Assembly: GCF_013346665.1 (NCBI RefSeq)
Contig: NZ_JABVBB010000034.1
Location: 124,001-188,000 of the forward strand
Length of the DNA stretch: 64,000 nucleotides
Source of the DNA: Sulfitobacter maritimus
Lineage (GTDB): Bacteria; Pseudomonadota; Alphaproteobacteria; Rhodobacterales; Rhodobacteraceae
Reading direction: 5' to 3'
Position 1 is the first letter of the stretch. Each line of letters begins with the position of its first letter. Position numbers and translations under genes: made by a program. The notes below the pieces were generated by a model. That model ran no database searches. It saw only the letters and a list, made by a program, of their open reading frames with translations, and was not told the DNA's origin. Shown here one piece after another: positions 1 to 8,854 of this stretch.

Positions 1-484
1 CCAGCGATTTTACAATGCCCAGATCGCCCGCCTTGGTCGCGGCGTAGTTGACCTGCGCGAACTGTCCCTTCTGTCCGTTGATCGAAGAAATCACGACCAC
101 GCGGCCAAATTTGCGTTCGCGCATACCGGGCCAAACCGGGTGGATGGTGTTGAACACGCCTGTGAGGTTGGTGGCGATGACCTCGTTCCACTGATCGGGG
201 GTCATTTTATGAAACGGCGCATCGCGGGTAATGCCTGCGTTGGCGACGACCGCCTCGATGGGGCCAAGCTCCGCTTCGACCTGTTCGATCCCGGCTTTGG
301 AGGCGTCGTAATCTGCCACGTTCCATTTATAGGTCTTGATACCGGTCTCTTCGGTGAATTTCGCGGCGGCTTCGTCATTGCCCGCATAGGTTGCGGCGAC
401 GGTATAGCCTTTGTCCTTCAGCGTGGTGGAAATTGCCGCGCCAATGCCGCGACTGCCTCCGGTGACCAAAGCGATGCGTGACAT
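1..484 (-). CDS. phbB: Acetoacetyl-CoA reductase, 3' part beyond the left edge
   Basis: NADPH-dependent reduction of acetoacetyl-CoA to (R)-3-hydroxybutyryl-CoA, the second step of polyhydroxybutyrate synthesis in the cytoplasm. The visible 161 residues are the N-terminal part of a short-chain dehydrogenase: a TGGSRGIG nucleotide loop near residue 8, NAGITRD in the middle, and the catalytic Ser (VVISSINGQ) and Tyr-x-x-x-Lys (YAATK) near the window edge. The start ATG follows a strong GGGAGGA ribosome site. It lies downstream of phbA on the same strand, the usual phbAB order, so the pair is probably one operon. The C-terminus lies outside the window. Confidence 0.93.
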   Translation of the reverse strand, partial: MSRIALVTGGSRGIGAAISTTLKDKGYTVAATYAGNDEAAAKFTEETGIKTYKWNVADYDASKAGIEQVEAELGPIEAVVANAGITRDAPFHKMTPDQWNEVIATNLTGVFNTIHPVWPGMRERKFGRVVVISSINGQKGQFAQVNYAATKAGDLGIVKSL

Positions 485-526
485 GTAATTCCTCCCTCAA
501 GGTAATGTTCTTGCAAATGCATGTTT

Positions 527-551
527 CGGCGCGCAATAAAGTTGCGCGCCG
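527..551. repeat. Perfect 10-bp inverted repeat between phbA and phbB
   Basis: CGGCGCGCAA and its exact complement are separated by a 5-base loop in the gap between the phbA stop and the phbB start. No run of T follows on either strand, so it does not look like a normal intrinsic terminator. I infer an RNA stem that could protect or separate the two messages. Confidence 0.6.
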
Positions 552-560
552 ACTCTAGTC

Positions 561-1736
561 TTACGGGCGCTCAAGGCACATGGCAACACCCATCCCGCCA
601 CCGATACACAGCGTCGCGAGGCCTTTCTTGGCGTCACGGCGCTGCATTTCGAACAGCAGGGTATTCAGAACGCGGGCGCCGGAGGCACCGATTGGGTGGC
701 CGATCGCAATCGCGCCGCCGTTGACGTTCACGATTTCGGGATCCCAGCCCATTTCCTTGTTCACAGCACAGGCCTGCGCGGCAAAGGCTTCGTTGGCTTC
801 GACCAGATCCAGATCTTCAGGCTTCCAGCCAGCCTTCTCCAGCGCCTTGCGCGAGGCATAGACCGGGCCGACGCCCATGATCGACGGATCGAGACCAGCC
901 GTTGCATAGGAGGCAATCCGCGCGAGCGGGGTGATGCCGCGCTTTTCGGCGTCTTCCGCGCTCATCAGCAGCGCACCCGCCGCGCCGTCGTTCAGGCCAG
1001 AAGCGTTGGCGGCGGTAACCGAGCCGTCTTTGGTAAAGGCCGGGCGCAGTTTTTGCATCGCTTCGATGGTCGCACCATGACGGATGTATTCGTCTTGATC
1101 GACGACCGTCTCACCTTTGCGACCCTTGATCGTGTATGCGACGATCTCATCTGCGAATTTGCCTGCCTTTTGCGCGGCTTCGGCCTTGTTCTGCGACGCG
1201 ACGGCGAATTCGTCCTGCTGATCGCGCGAAATCTGCCATTTTTCGGCGACGTTCTCAGCGGTCTGGCCCATGTGGTAGCCGTTGAAGGCGTCCCACAGAC
1301 CGTCGCGGATCATCGTGTCGATGAACTGCAAATCGCCCATTTTTTGACCCGCCCGCAGGTTCTGCGCATGGGGGCTCATGGTCATATTTTCCTGCCCACC
1401 GGCGCAGACGATGTTCGCATCACCCAGTTGGATGTGTTGCGCCGCCAGTGCCACGGCGCGTAGGCCCGAGCCGCAGACTTGGTTGATGCCCCAAGCCGCG
1501 CTCTCCTTTGGCAGGCCTGCGTTGATATGCGCCTGACGCGCCGGGTTCTGGCCCTGAGCGGCGGTCAACACCTGCCCAAGAATGGTTTCCGAAACTTCGC
1601 TCGGATCAACACCTGCGCGGGCCACCAGTTCTTTGAGAACGGCGGCACCCAGATCATGCGCAGGGATTTTGGCGAATGCTCCGCCGAAACTGCCCACGGC
1701 AGTACGGGCGGCGGATGCGATGACAACATTGGTCAT
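561..1736 (-). CDS. phbA: Acetyl-CoA acetyltransferase (beta-ketothiolase)
   Basis: Condenses two acetyl-CoA to acetoacetyl-CoA, feeding phbB and PHB synthesis, and works in reverse in fatty acid and ketone breakdown. The chosen start gives 391 residues, the usual length, and is preceded by GAGGAATTCACATT, a good ribosome site; an upstream in-frame start would add 14 poorly conserved residues. Key residues are visible: the nucleophilic Cys in [10 protein letters not shown], the His in [12 protein letters not shown], and the second Cys in TLCIGGGMG close to the C-terminus. It is the first gene of a phbAB pair. Confidence 0.95.
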   Translation of the reverse strand: MTNVVIASAARTAVGSFGGAFAKIPAHDLGAAVLKELVARAGVDPSEVSETILGQVLTAAQGQNPARQAHINAGLPKESAAWGINQVCGSGLRAVALAAQHIQLGDANIVCAGGQENMTMSPHAQNLRAGQKMGDLQFIDTMIRDGLWDAFNGYHMGQTAENVAEKWQISRDQQDEFAVASQNKAEAAQKAGKFADEIVAYTIKGRKGETVVDQDEYIRHGATIEAMQKLRPAFTKDGSVTAANASGLNDGAAGALLMSAEDAEKRGITPLARIASYATAGLDPSIMGVGPVYASRKALEKAGWKPEDLDLVEANEAFAAQACAVNKEMGWDPEIVNVNGGAIAIGHPIGASGARVLNTLLFEMQRRDAKKGLATLCIGGGMGVAMCLERP

Positions 1737-1895
1737 AATGTGAATTCCTCTATCTGACCGGGTAAAAGCAAACCGCACGCATCCTATTCGGGCGCGGGTT
1801 TCTTGTCCCTTGCGTCAGTGATAGCGGATGCGCTGCAATGCGGCAACTGAGCAGGTCACGTGCCGCCGATAAGGCCTGACGATTGGAATGCCGCG

Positions 1896-2738
1896 TTACC
1901 CTGCGGCGTGTCTTTGGCCCTTGTTCAGCCAGTCTGGTCGGGTGGTTGGGGCGGCATAGTAATAGCCTTGCAGGCAGTCGATGCCCATTTGACGCAGAAC
2001 CGCAGCGTCTTCGCCGTTTTCGACACATTCTGCGACCGTTAGCATGTCGAAATGGGTCGCGATGGAGATTAGTGCCGCAGTCAATGCGCGGTTGTCAGGG
2101 TCATGTGCGATCCCACGAATGAATTGCCCGTCAAGTTTAAGAATGTCGAAATAGAAATCTTTAAAATAGCGTATCGCCGTATGCCCCGCGCCAAAGTCAT
2201 CCATCGCGAAGCAGATGCCATAGGGCTGCAACTGGTCCATGAAATCGGCAACGAGTTCAGGCACCAGCATCGCCGAGCTTTCCGTGATCTCAAGAATCAG
2301 GCGCTCGCCAATGGTGGCGTCACGGTCCAGCCAGCGCCGCAGCATCCGGTTCCACGCTTGATAGCCGATTGAGCGGGCTGACATGTTGATCGATAGGCGC
2401 AGGCCCGGATTGTCGTGCAGAGCGCGGAGCCCCATGCGCAGCGCCAGCACATCGATCTGGCGCCCTGTCTCGGTATCCTCAATGGAAGAAATGAAATCCT
2501 TGGCCGGGATAACCCGCCCCGTTGCGTCCAGCACCCGGATCAACCCTTCGTAAAAGGCGACACGGCTGGGATCACTCGCACGCATCACCGGCTGAAAGGC
2601 AAGCAACGTCTGTTTATGCGCAATCGCCTCGCGTACCATTTCAAGCGTGGACCGATCACGCTGTGTGACCGCATGATCAAGCGGGCTTTGCGCTCCGGGG
2701 GGCATATCGGCAATACGGCGTTGGAATCGGCGGGGCAC
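1896..2738 (-). CDS. EAL-domain cyclic-di-GMP phosphodiesterase
   Basis: Predicted to hydrolyse c-di-GMP to pGpG. It has one EAL domain (roughly residues 25-275) and no GGDEF, PAS or membrane segment. The catalytic set looks complete: EGLIR in place of EALLR, Asn in INMSARS, Glu in LEITES, the Asp pair in MDDFGAG, Lys in LKLDG, Glu in VAECVE and Gln in LQGYYY, so I expect an active enzyme. I chose a GTG start (first residues MPRRFQ) because longer versions overlap the divergent tag gene; an ATG at 2705 is the alternative. Its sensory input is not visible. Confidence 0.8.
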   Translation of the reverse strand: MPRRFQRRIADMPPGAQSPLDHAVTQRDRSTLEMVREAIAHKQTLLAFQPVMRASDPSRVAFYEGLIRVLDATGRVIPAKDFISSIEDTETGRQIDVLALRMGLRALHDNPGLRLSINMSARSIGYQAWNRMLRRWLDRDATIGERLILEITESSAMLVPELVADFMDQLQPYGICFAMDDFGAGHTAIRYFKDFYFDILKLDGQFIRGIAHDPDNRALTAALISIATHFDMLTVAECVENGEDAAVLRQMGIDCLQGYYYAAPTTRPDWLNKGQRHAAG

Positions 2739-2840
2739 GGGGGTACTTTCTGGCTGACTATGCCAAGGGTATGGGCGACAAGTTGATAACACGGCCTTAA
2801 TCAGCGGCGATTTCCCGCCCGGCCAAGCCGGAGGGATAAG

Positions 2841-3410
2841 ATGCAGCGTTGTGATTGGGCCGGTGAAGATCCGATTTACCAAGCCTACCATGATACAGAA
2901 TGGGGCGTGCCGGAGTATGACAGTCGGGCGCTATGGGAAAAGTTGATCCTTGATGGCTTTCAGGCAGGCTTGAGCTGGATCACGATCCTTAAAAAACGTG
3001 AGAATTTTCGCCGTGCGTTTGCGGGATTTGACCCCCATCAGATCGCTGAATGGGGAGAGGCCGATGTGCAGCGCTTGCTGGCTGATCCGGGCATCATCCG
3101 GCACCGCGGCAAGATCGAAGCGGCTATCACCAACGCCCGCGCATGGCAAAAGATTGAGGCGGGCGAGGGGTTTGATAAATTCATGTGGCGTTATGTGGAC
3201 GGGGTGCCGTTGCAACCCGGCTTTGCCACACAGGCCGATGTGCCGCCCAAAACCGCGCTTTCAGAGCAGGTGAGCAAGGACCTCAAAAAAGCCGGGTTCA
3301 AGTTTTGCGGCCCGACGATTACCTATGCGTGGATGGAGGCATGCGGACTGGTTAATGATCACATTCTGACCTGCCATCGCCACGCGCCCTGTGCGGCAAT
3401 GGCCCGCTGA
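2841..3410 (+). CDS. tag: DNA-3-methyladenine glycosylase I
   Basis: Base-excision repair enzyme that removes 3-methyladenine from alkylated DNA. The 189-residue length matches the family. The N-terminus MQRCDW with the following H-DTEWG motif, the central GLSWITIL-KR-NFR motif and the C-terminal NDHILTCHRH carry the Cys and His zinc ligands of the Tag (HhH-GPD superfamily) enzymes. It is transcribed away from the EAL gene and precedes rpsD, which has its own promoter. Confidence 0.95.
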   Translation: MQRCDWAGEDPIYQAYHDTEWGVPEYDSRALWEKLILDGFQAGLSWITILKKRENFRRAFAGFDPHQIAEWGEADVQRLLADPGIIRHRGKIEAAITNARAWQKIEAGEGFDKFMWRYVDGVPLQPGFATQADVPPKTALSEQVSKDLKKAGFKFCGPTITYAWMEACGLVNDHILTCHRHAPCAAMAR

Positions 3411-3445
3411 AGCAATGCTTGGTCCAATGGCCTGAAAATCCCCCG

Positions 3446-3473
3446 TTGACTCCCCGTCCGATGGCCGTATAAG
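3446..3473 (+). promoter_or_regulatory. Sigma-70-type promoter for rpsD
   Basis: TTGACT (3446-3451) and TATAAG (3468-3473) are separated by 16 bases, a good housekeeping promoter about 110 bases before the rpsD start. The leader that follows contains several short G/C stems (accccgcaagggg, agcctgtcgggctt, gcccctcggggc), so the untranslated RNA is probably structured. Whether S4 binds it is not shown by the sequence. Confidence 0.6.
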
Positions 3474-3580
3474 CGCCCCTTCATTGGTGTTGGTGGACCC
3501 CGCAAGGGGAAGCCTGTCGGGCTTCGGCCAAAGGACAACGCCCTTTACCGCCCCTCGGGGCCTCATAAAGGAGATCAGCC

Positions 3581-4201
3581 GTGACCAAACGCACAGCTGC
3601 CAAGCACAAACTAGACCGCCGCATGGGCGAAAACATCTGGGGCCGTCCGAAGTCCCCGGTGAACCGCCGTGAATACGGCCCCGGCCAGCACGGCCAGCGC
3701 CGCAAGGGCAAGATTTCCGATTTCGGTATCCAGCTGCGCGCCAAGCAGAAGCTCAAAGGCTACTACGGCGACCTGACCGAAAAGCAGTTCCGTCGCATCT
3801 ACGGCGAAGCCGAGCGTGTTAAAGGCGATACAGGTGAAAACCTGATCGGCCTGTTGGAGCGTCGTCTGGACGCGGTTGTGTATCGCGCCAAATTCGTGCC
3901 GACCGTTTTCGCCGCGCGCCAGTTCGTGAACCACGGCCACGTCAAAGTGAACGGCCGCAAGGTCAACATCCCCTCCTACCGCGTAAAAGAGGGTGACGTG
4001 ATCGAAGTACGTGACCGTTCCAAGCAGTTGGCTTCCGTTCTCGAAGCCGTTCAACTGCCTGAGCGTGATGTGCCGGACTATATCGAAGTTGATCACTCCA
4101 AACTGACCGCGACCTTCGTGCGCAGCCCGAGCCTCGGCGACGTGCCGTACCCGGTTGTCATGGAGCCGAACCTCGTCGTGGAATTCTACGCGAAGAACTA
4201 A
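3581..4201 (+). CDS. rpsD: 30S ribosomal protein S4
   Basis: Primary 16S rRNA-binding protein that starts assembly of the 30S subunit body. Its 206 residues begin [20 protein letters not shown], the alphaproteobacterial form of S4, and contain the S4 RNA-binding domain in the second half ([13 protein letters not shown], then [17 protein letters not shown]). The start codon is GTG, set by an AAAGGAGATC ribosome site. It is a stand-alone gene between its own promoter and an intrinsic terminator, not in the alpha operon with rpoA as in E. coli; a separate rpsD is usual in alphaproteobacteria. Confidence 0.98.
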   Translation: MTKRTAAKHKLDRRMGENIWGRPKSPVNRREYGPGQHGQRRKGKISDFGIQLRAKQKLKGYYGDLTEKQFRRIYGEAERVKGDTGENLIGLLERRLDAVVYRAKFVPTVFAARQFVNHGHVKVNGRKVNIPSYRVKEGDVIEVRDRSKQLASVLEAVQLPERDVPDYIEVDHSKLTATFVRSPSLGDVPYPVVMEPNLVVEFYAKN

Positions 4202-4224
4202 GTTTCTTCGCCGACCGACTTTCG

Positions 4225-4258
4225 AAAGGCCGCGTGGTGCGAACCGCGCGGCCTTTTG
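4225..4258 (+). terminator. Intrinsic terminator of rpsD
   Basis: The arms AAAGGCCGCG and CGCGGCCTTT form a 10-bp stem followed by T residues, 24 bases after the rpsD stop. Confidence 0.9.
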
Positions 4259-4388
4259 CTTTGGGCGGGGCAGGGTCGGGGCGCAGCTATGCAACAGCCT
4301 GCACGGCAGACGCGCGGATGCAGAATGATTCTGGCATCACCGCTGGCGCCCCGATAGAAGGGCGGCAGTAGCGTGAGGAAAGAGCGAG

Positions 4389-5471
4389 ATGACACAGATC
4401 GCACCGCAACCGGGTATTATGGAGATTGACCTTTACCAAGGGGGTGCGGCGCATGTCGCGGGCCTTGAGAATGTGGTCAAACTCAGCTCGAATGAAAACC
4501 CGCTGGGGCCAAGCCCCGCCGCCGTCGAAGCCTACCGCCGCGCGGCTTATGATCTGCACCGCTATCCCTCCTCAGACCACAGTGCGCTGCGCACAGCCAT
4601 TGGCGAAGTGTTGGGCCTTGATGCGGAGAGGATCATCTGCGGGGCCGGATCAGATGAGGTGATCGCCTTCCTCTGCCAAGCCTATGCCGGACCGGGGACC
4701 GAAGTTGTCCACACCGAACACGGCTTTGCCATGTACCGCATCTCCGCACTCGCTGCCGGGGCCACCCCCGTCGAAGTGCCGGAGCGTGAGCGGGTGACGG
4801 ATGTCGACGCCATCCTCGCCGCCTGTACCGACGCCACGCGGCTGGTGTTCATCGCCAACCCCAATAACCCCACCGGCACGATGATCGGTCTGGGCGAGGT
4901 CGAACGGCTGGCCGAAGGGCTACCGCCGCAGGCGCTCTTGGTGCTGGACGGCGCCTATGCTGAATATGTCGAGGGTTATGACGGCGGGGCCGACTTGGTC
5001 GACCGCCGCGACAATGTGGTGATGACCCGCACCTTCTCCAAGCTCTACGGGTTGGGCGGGCTGCGGATCGGCTGGGGCTACGGTCCGTCGCATGTGATCG
5101 ATGTGCTCAACCGCGTGCGGGGGCCGTTTAACCTTTCGCAAGCCGCACTTGCCGCTGCCGAGGCCGCGATCCGGGATCGCGCCTATACGGACCATTGCCG
5201 GGCCGAGAATGCCCGTTGGCGGTCGTGGCTGGCCGATGCGCTGGCTGAGATCGGGGTGCCGTCGGATGTCTCCTGCGCCAACTTCGTGCTGGCCCGTTTC
5301 GCCAATCAGGCCGAGGCCGAAGCCTGCGATGACTACCTCAAAACCCAAGGGCTGATCGTGCGTCGTGTCGGCGGCTACAACCTGCCCCAGTGCCTGCGCA
5401 TCACGGTCGGGGACGAGAGCGCCTGCCGCCGCGTGGTCCATGCTGTACGACAATACAAGGGGGTACGCTGA
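4389..5471 (+). CDS. hisC: Histidinol-phosphate aminotransferase
   Basis: PLP-dependent transaminase of histidine synthesis (imidazole-acetol phosphate plus glutamate to histidinol phosphate). Enzymes of this class can also act on aromatic amino acid precursors, which fits the tyrC partner. The protein has 360 residues: [12 protein letters not shown] near the N-terminus, ANPNNPTGT in the middle, and the PLP lysine in [16 protein letters not shown]. The stop overlaps the tyrC start by one base (TGATG), so the two are translationally coupled. Confidence 0.95.
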   Translation: MTQIAPQPGIMEIDLYQGGAAHVAGLENVVKLSSNENPLGPSPAAVEAYRRAAYDLHRYPSSDHSALRTAIGEVLGLDAERIICGAGSDEVIAFLCQAYAGPGTEVVHTEHGFAMYRISALAAGATPVEVPERERVTDVDAILAACTDATRLVFIANPNNPTGTMIGLGEVERLAEGLPPQALLVLDGAYAEYVEGYDGGADLVDRRDNVVMTRTFSKLYGLGGLRIGWGYGPSHVIDVLNRVRGPFNLSQAALAAAEAAIRDRAYTDHCRAENARWRSWLADALAEIGVPSDVSCANFVLARFANQAEAEACDDYLKTQGLIVRRVGGYNLPQCLRITVGDESACRRVVHAVRQYKGVR

Positions 5472-6391
5472 TGGCGCAGGTCTATGACAGGGTTGCGCTG
5501 ATCGGGCTGGGGCTGATTGCCTCTTCGCTTTTCTGGGCGATCAAACGCGGCGGTTTGGCGGGAGAAGTCACCGGCTATGCCCGCAGCGATGAGACCCGCG
5601 CCACCGCGCGTGAGATCGGCCTCTGCGACCGCGTTTGCGACAGCGCTGCCGAAGCTGTCGAGGGCGCCGATCTGGTGGTGCTTTGCGTGCCGGTGGGTGT
5701 CATGGGCACCGTCGCCGCCGAGATCGCGCCGCATCTTGCACCGGGGGCAACCGTGACAGACGTAGGATCGGTCAAAGCTGACGTAATTGCGCAGGTGGGG
5801 CCACATTTACCTGAGGGCGTGCATTTCATCCCCGGCCACCCGCTAGCGGGGACCGAACACTCCGGCCCGCGCAGTGGCTTCGCCGAATTGTTTGACAACC
5901 GTTGGTGCCTGCTCGTCCCGGTGGAGGGGACGGACCCGGATGCCATCGCCCGGCTCCGCGCACTTTGGGAAGGGGCGGGGGCGCATGTTGAGGAAATGGA
6001 TGCCGAGCATCACGACCTCGTCCTCGCCGTCACCTCCCATGCGCCGCATCTGATTGCCTATACGATGGTGGGCGTGGCCGATGATTTGCGCCGGGTGACC
6101 GACAGCGAAGTCATCAAATACTCCGCCGCCGGGTTTCGCGACTTTACCCGGATTGCGGCGAGTGACCCAACGATGTGGCGCGATGTCTTTCTGACCAACA
6201 AAGAGGCCACGCTGGAAATTTTGGGACGTTTCACTGAAGAGTTGTTCGCCCTGCAACGCGCGATCCGCACCGGCGATGGGGATCACTTGCATGCCTATTT
6301 CACCCGCACCCGGGCGATCCGGCGCGGGATTATCGAGGCGGGTCAGGACACCGATGCGCCGGACTTTGGCCGGGGCGCCCGCAAGTCATGA
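5471..6391 (+). CDS. tyrC: Prephenate/arogenate dehydrogenase
   Basis: NAD(P)-dependent oxidative decarboxylation of prephenate or arogenate in tyrosine synthesis. The start, coupled to the hisC stop, gives 306 residues with a Rossmann fold at once (ALIGLGLIASSL), followed by DVGSVKADV and the active-site HPLAGTEHSG motif with its His residues. No fused chorismate mutase or ACT domain is present, so feedback control must lie elsewhere or be through the active site. The stop overlaps the next gene by four bases (ATGA). The preferred substrate cannot be told from sequence. Confidence 0.9.
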   Translation: MAQVYDRVALIGLGLIASSLFWAIKRGGLAGEVTGYARSDETRATAREIGLCDRVCDSAAEAVEGADLVVLCVPVGVMGTVAAEIAPHLAPGATVTDVGSVKADVIAQVGPHLPEGVHFIPGHPLAGTEHSGPRSGFAELFDNRWCLLVPVEGTDPDAIARLRALWEGAGAHVEEMDAEHHDLVLAVTSHAPHLIAYTMVGVADDLRRVTDSEVIKYSAAGFRDFTRIAASDPTMWRDVFLTNKEATLEILGRFTEELFALQRAIRTGDGDHLHAYFTRTRAIRRGIIEAGQDTDAPDFGRGARKS

Positions 6392-7182
6392 TGCGTGGGG
6401 CCGTCATATGTTTGATCTTGGTCGGACAGGCGGTCTTTGCGGCGGGGCCTGAAAACTCCGCACGGCCCGTTGCGCGGGGTGGGGACGGGGTTTTGCCTGT
6501 CACTGTCGCGCCCACCGGGGCCATCGCGCAGCCTGCGCGTGATCCTGCAGCCCGACAGGCTGCCGAGGGTAAAGGCGGCCTTGGGTTTTCGCTGCGTCCA
6601 TTCCTGCGCAGTCGGAAGGCCGAAAAAGCGGCCCGCGCTCGGGCGCGTATGTTGGCTAAAGGGGCGGTCTGCGGGGATCTGTCCATTCAGGGCGAGGCGA
6701 TTGGTGCCGTGGCAGGGAAGATCAGAGGGTGCGGCATCCAAAACGCGGTGCGGGTGCGATCTGTGTCTGGCATCGGGCTGAGCCAGCCTGCGGTAATGGA
6801 CTGCACCACCGCCCAAGCGCTCAATAAATGGGTTCGGCAATCTGCTGTGCCTGCTCTGTCGGGAACGGGCGGTGGGCTCAAAGGCCTGCGCGTCGCTGCG
6901 CATTACGCTTGCCGCACGCGGAACAACCGTAAGGGGGCGAAAATCTCTGAGCATGGTAAGGGCCGCGCGATCGACATTTCCGGGTTCCAACTGGCAGATG
7001 GCAGCACGGTCTCAGTCCTTAAGGGTTGGGGCGCGCGGCGCAGCAGTAAGGCGATGCGACGGATGCACATAGGTGCTTGCGGTCCCTTCGGCACGGTTCT
7101 TGGCCCCGCAGCGGATCGCTATCACCGCGATCATTTTCACTTCGACACGGCGCGCTATCGCAAGGGGCGCTACTGCCGCTAG
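6388..7182 (+). CDS. Extensin-like C-terminal domain protein, exported
   Basis: Third gene of the hisC-tyrC operon, 264 residues. It starts with a signal peptide (MMRGAVICLILVGQAVFA), then about 80 low-complexity residues rich in Ala, Arg and Pro. The conserved extensin-C-type domain begins near GAVCGD and carries five or so Cys and the signature residues SEHGKGRAIDISGF and DRYHRDHFHFDTA. The His and Asp pattern resembles D,D-peptidase-like (peptidase M15) folds, so a periplasmic cell-wall role is possible but unproven. It is convergent with the DUF2125 gene, with a 4-base overlap. Confidence 0.85.
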   Translation: MMRGAVICLILVGQAVFAAGPENSARPVARGGDGVLPVTVAPTGAIAQPARDPAARQAAEGKGGLGFSLRPFLRSRKAEKAARARARMLAKGAVCGDLSIQGEAIGAVAGKIRGCGIQNAVRVRSVSGIGLSQPAVMDCTTAQALNKWVRQSAVPALSGTGGGLKGLRVAAHYACRTRNNRKGAKISEHGKGRAIDISGFQLADGSTVSVLKGWGARRSSKAMRRMHIGACGPFGTVLGPAADRYHRDHFHFDTARYRKGRYCR

Positions 7183-8186
7183 TTAGTGCGAAACAAGCGC
7201 GGCACAGGGCCAAGCGGGATGCCTGCGAGCGACATTTGCCCGTCAGCAAAGGCAAGATCGAGATCCAGCCCCCCCGGTGTGCCGCCACGATTCTCCAAGG
7301 CCCGCAACATGGTTTCCACCTGTAGACGCATGGAAGGCGGCAACACCCCGGCGCGTTGAGCGATATTAACCAGCCGCGCCCAGTTCTTCACCTTGAGGTT
7401 CAGCGCCCCTTCGGGTTGGCCCTGTGGATCAACCGTCAAGGTTCCGCTGGCCGCGAGGGCAAGATTGCCCCACGCAATACGAGCCTCCGATAGCGCGATC
7501 TGCTGCACCTGCGGCGCTTGTCTGCGCATTGCTGTGTGGCGGTTCAGGGGGTGATCAAAGGTAACCTTCGCATTGGCCGAAAGGGTCGGTGCCGAAGTGG
7601 GCGGGCCGTCCTCGGAAAAAAGGCGGCGCAGCAGGGGGCCGGGGGTGATCGCATCAGGTAGAATCTGGAGGCTATAGGTCATCGGTTCAGCTGCCAAATG
7701 ACGCATCTCTGCCCGCGCTTGCGCAATTTCCAAGAGCGGACCATCCGGCCCTTCAAGTTCGAGCATACCGCTGTGGAGGGTCAGTTGTTCGAGTTCAAGC
7801 GCCAGTCCGGGATACAACGACAAGCGCCCATCCACATCCTTGGCGGTGACCTCCACCGGCAGCCGGCCCGCGGCGGTTTCAAGATGCAGCCGAGGGGCTT
7901 TGACTGCCAGATCGCCCGGCCACCACACGGGGGCCGAGAGGGTTGTTTTCGCGGTCTTTAGCTGGAAGGCCTGCGCCGGGTCGGTCAAGGACACCCCGGC
8001 CAAGGTAGTTTGCAATGTCAGGGGAAACCCGCCCTTGCTGATGCTGTCCAAATTGACCTCCCAGCCAGCCGCACGGCGGGCGTCGAGCAGGCGGGAAACG
8101 GCGCTTTGCATCTGTGCGGTGGCCACGGCCCACCAGGCACCCAAAAGCGCGGCCAGTATAATCAGCAGCCAAACCAACTTGCGCAT
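7179..8186 (-). CDS. DUF2125 family envelope protein
   Basis: 335 residues with an N-terminal membrane anchor or uncleaved signal (VWLLIILAALLGAWWAVA) followed by a beta-rich region with repeated short strands (SLTDPAQAFQ, KAPRLHLETAAG, LHSGMLELEG). I recognise the family as DUF2125, found in alphaproteobacteria and of unknown function. The all-beta, lipid-groove-like character recalls AsmA-type envelope proteins, but that is only a resemblance. No enzyme motif is visible. It is divergent from the ChaC-like gene, 66 bases away. Confidence 0.8.
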   Translation of the reverse strand: MRKLVWLLIILAALLGAWWAVATAQMQSAVSRLLDARRAAGWEVNLDSISKGGFPLTLQTTLAGVSLTDPAQAFQLKTAKTTLSAPVWWPGDLAVKAPRLHLETAAGRLPVEVTAKDVDGRLSLYPGLALELEQLTLHSGMLELEGPDGPLLEIAQARAEMRHLAAEPMTYSLQILPDAITPGPLLRRLFSEDGPPTSAPTLSANAKVTFDHPLNRHTAMRRQAPQVQQIALSEARIAWGNLALAASGTLTVDPQGQPEGALNLKVKNWARLVNIAQRAGVLPPSMRLQVETMLRALENRGGTPGGLDLDLAFADGQMSLAGIPLGPVPRLFRTN

Positions 8187-8252
8187 CGCGATAGACCTTT
8201 GATTTCTGCCTCAGATGCGGTTTATCCAAGCACAGCAGAAAGGACCAGCAAG

Positions 8253-8783
8253 ATGGCAATGTGGGTATTCGGCTATGGCAGCCTGTTGTGGAACCCCGGG
8301 TTTGAGGTCGCGGAACGCGTGGTGAGTACCTTGCCGGGCTACGCGCGTTCGTTCTGTATGCGCTCGATCCATCACCGTGGCACGGTCCAAGAGCCGGGTT
8401 TGGTGCTGGCGCTTGACGAATCTGTGGGCTCCGCCTGCGAAGGGATGGCCATGCGGGTCGCAGAGGGGCATGAGGCCCGCACCCTCGACTATCTGCGCGA
8501 GAGAGAACTGATCTCTTCGGCCTATATTGAGAAAAACCTGACCATCCACCTGACCGATGGGCGCGATGTGGAGGCGGTGACCTATGTGATCGACGCTGAT
8601 CACGTGCAATATTGCGGTGGTCTGCCCCTTGAAGAGCAGGCTCAGATCATTGCCCGCGCCACCGGCGATCGGGGGCCAAATACCGAGTATCTGATCAACA
8701 CCGCCGTGCATCTGTCCGAGGTTGGACTGCATGATCCGGCGCTGGAATGGCTTCATGACCGTGTAAGGGCTTTGGCCTCATAA
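8253..8783 (+). CDS. ChaC-like gamma-glutamylcyclotransferase
   Basis: Predicted to cleave glutathione to 5-oxoproline and Cys-Gly in the cytoplasm. The 176-residue protein opens with the family hallmark VFGYGSLLWNPGF and contains the catalytic-type Glu region YLRERE, plus QYCGGLPLEEQAQIIARATG. The start was chosen at the ATG after AAAGGACC; in-frame codons further upstream lie inside the opposite-strand DUF2125 region. Substrate preference (glutathione versus other gamma-glutamyl compounds) is inferred from the family. Confidence 0.88.
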   Translation: MAMWVFGYGSLLWNPGFEVAERVVSTLPGYARSFCMRSIHHRGTVQEPGLVLALDESVGSACEGMAMRVAEGHEARTLDYLRERELISSAYIEKNLTIHLTDGRDVEAVTYVIDADHVQYCGGLPLEEQAQIIARATGDRGPNTEYLINTAVHLSEVGLHDPALEWLHDRVRALAS

Positions 8784-8854
8784 AAACTTGGCAACTTCCG
8801 GTGGTTTCGGTGTAAGCTGCGGGGAGAGCAGAACAAAGGGTCAGGAAAGGCCGT

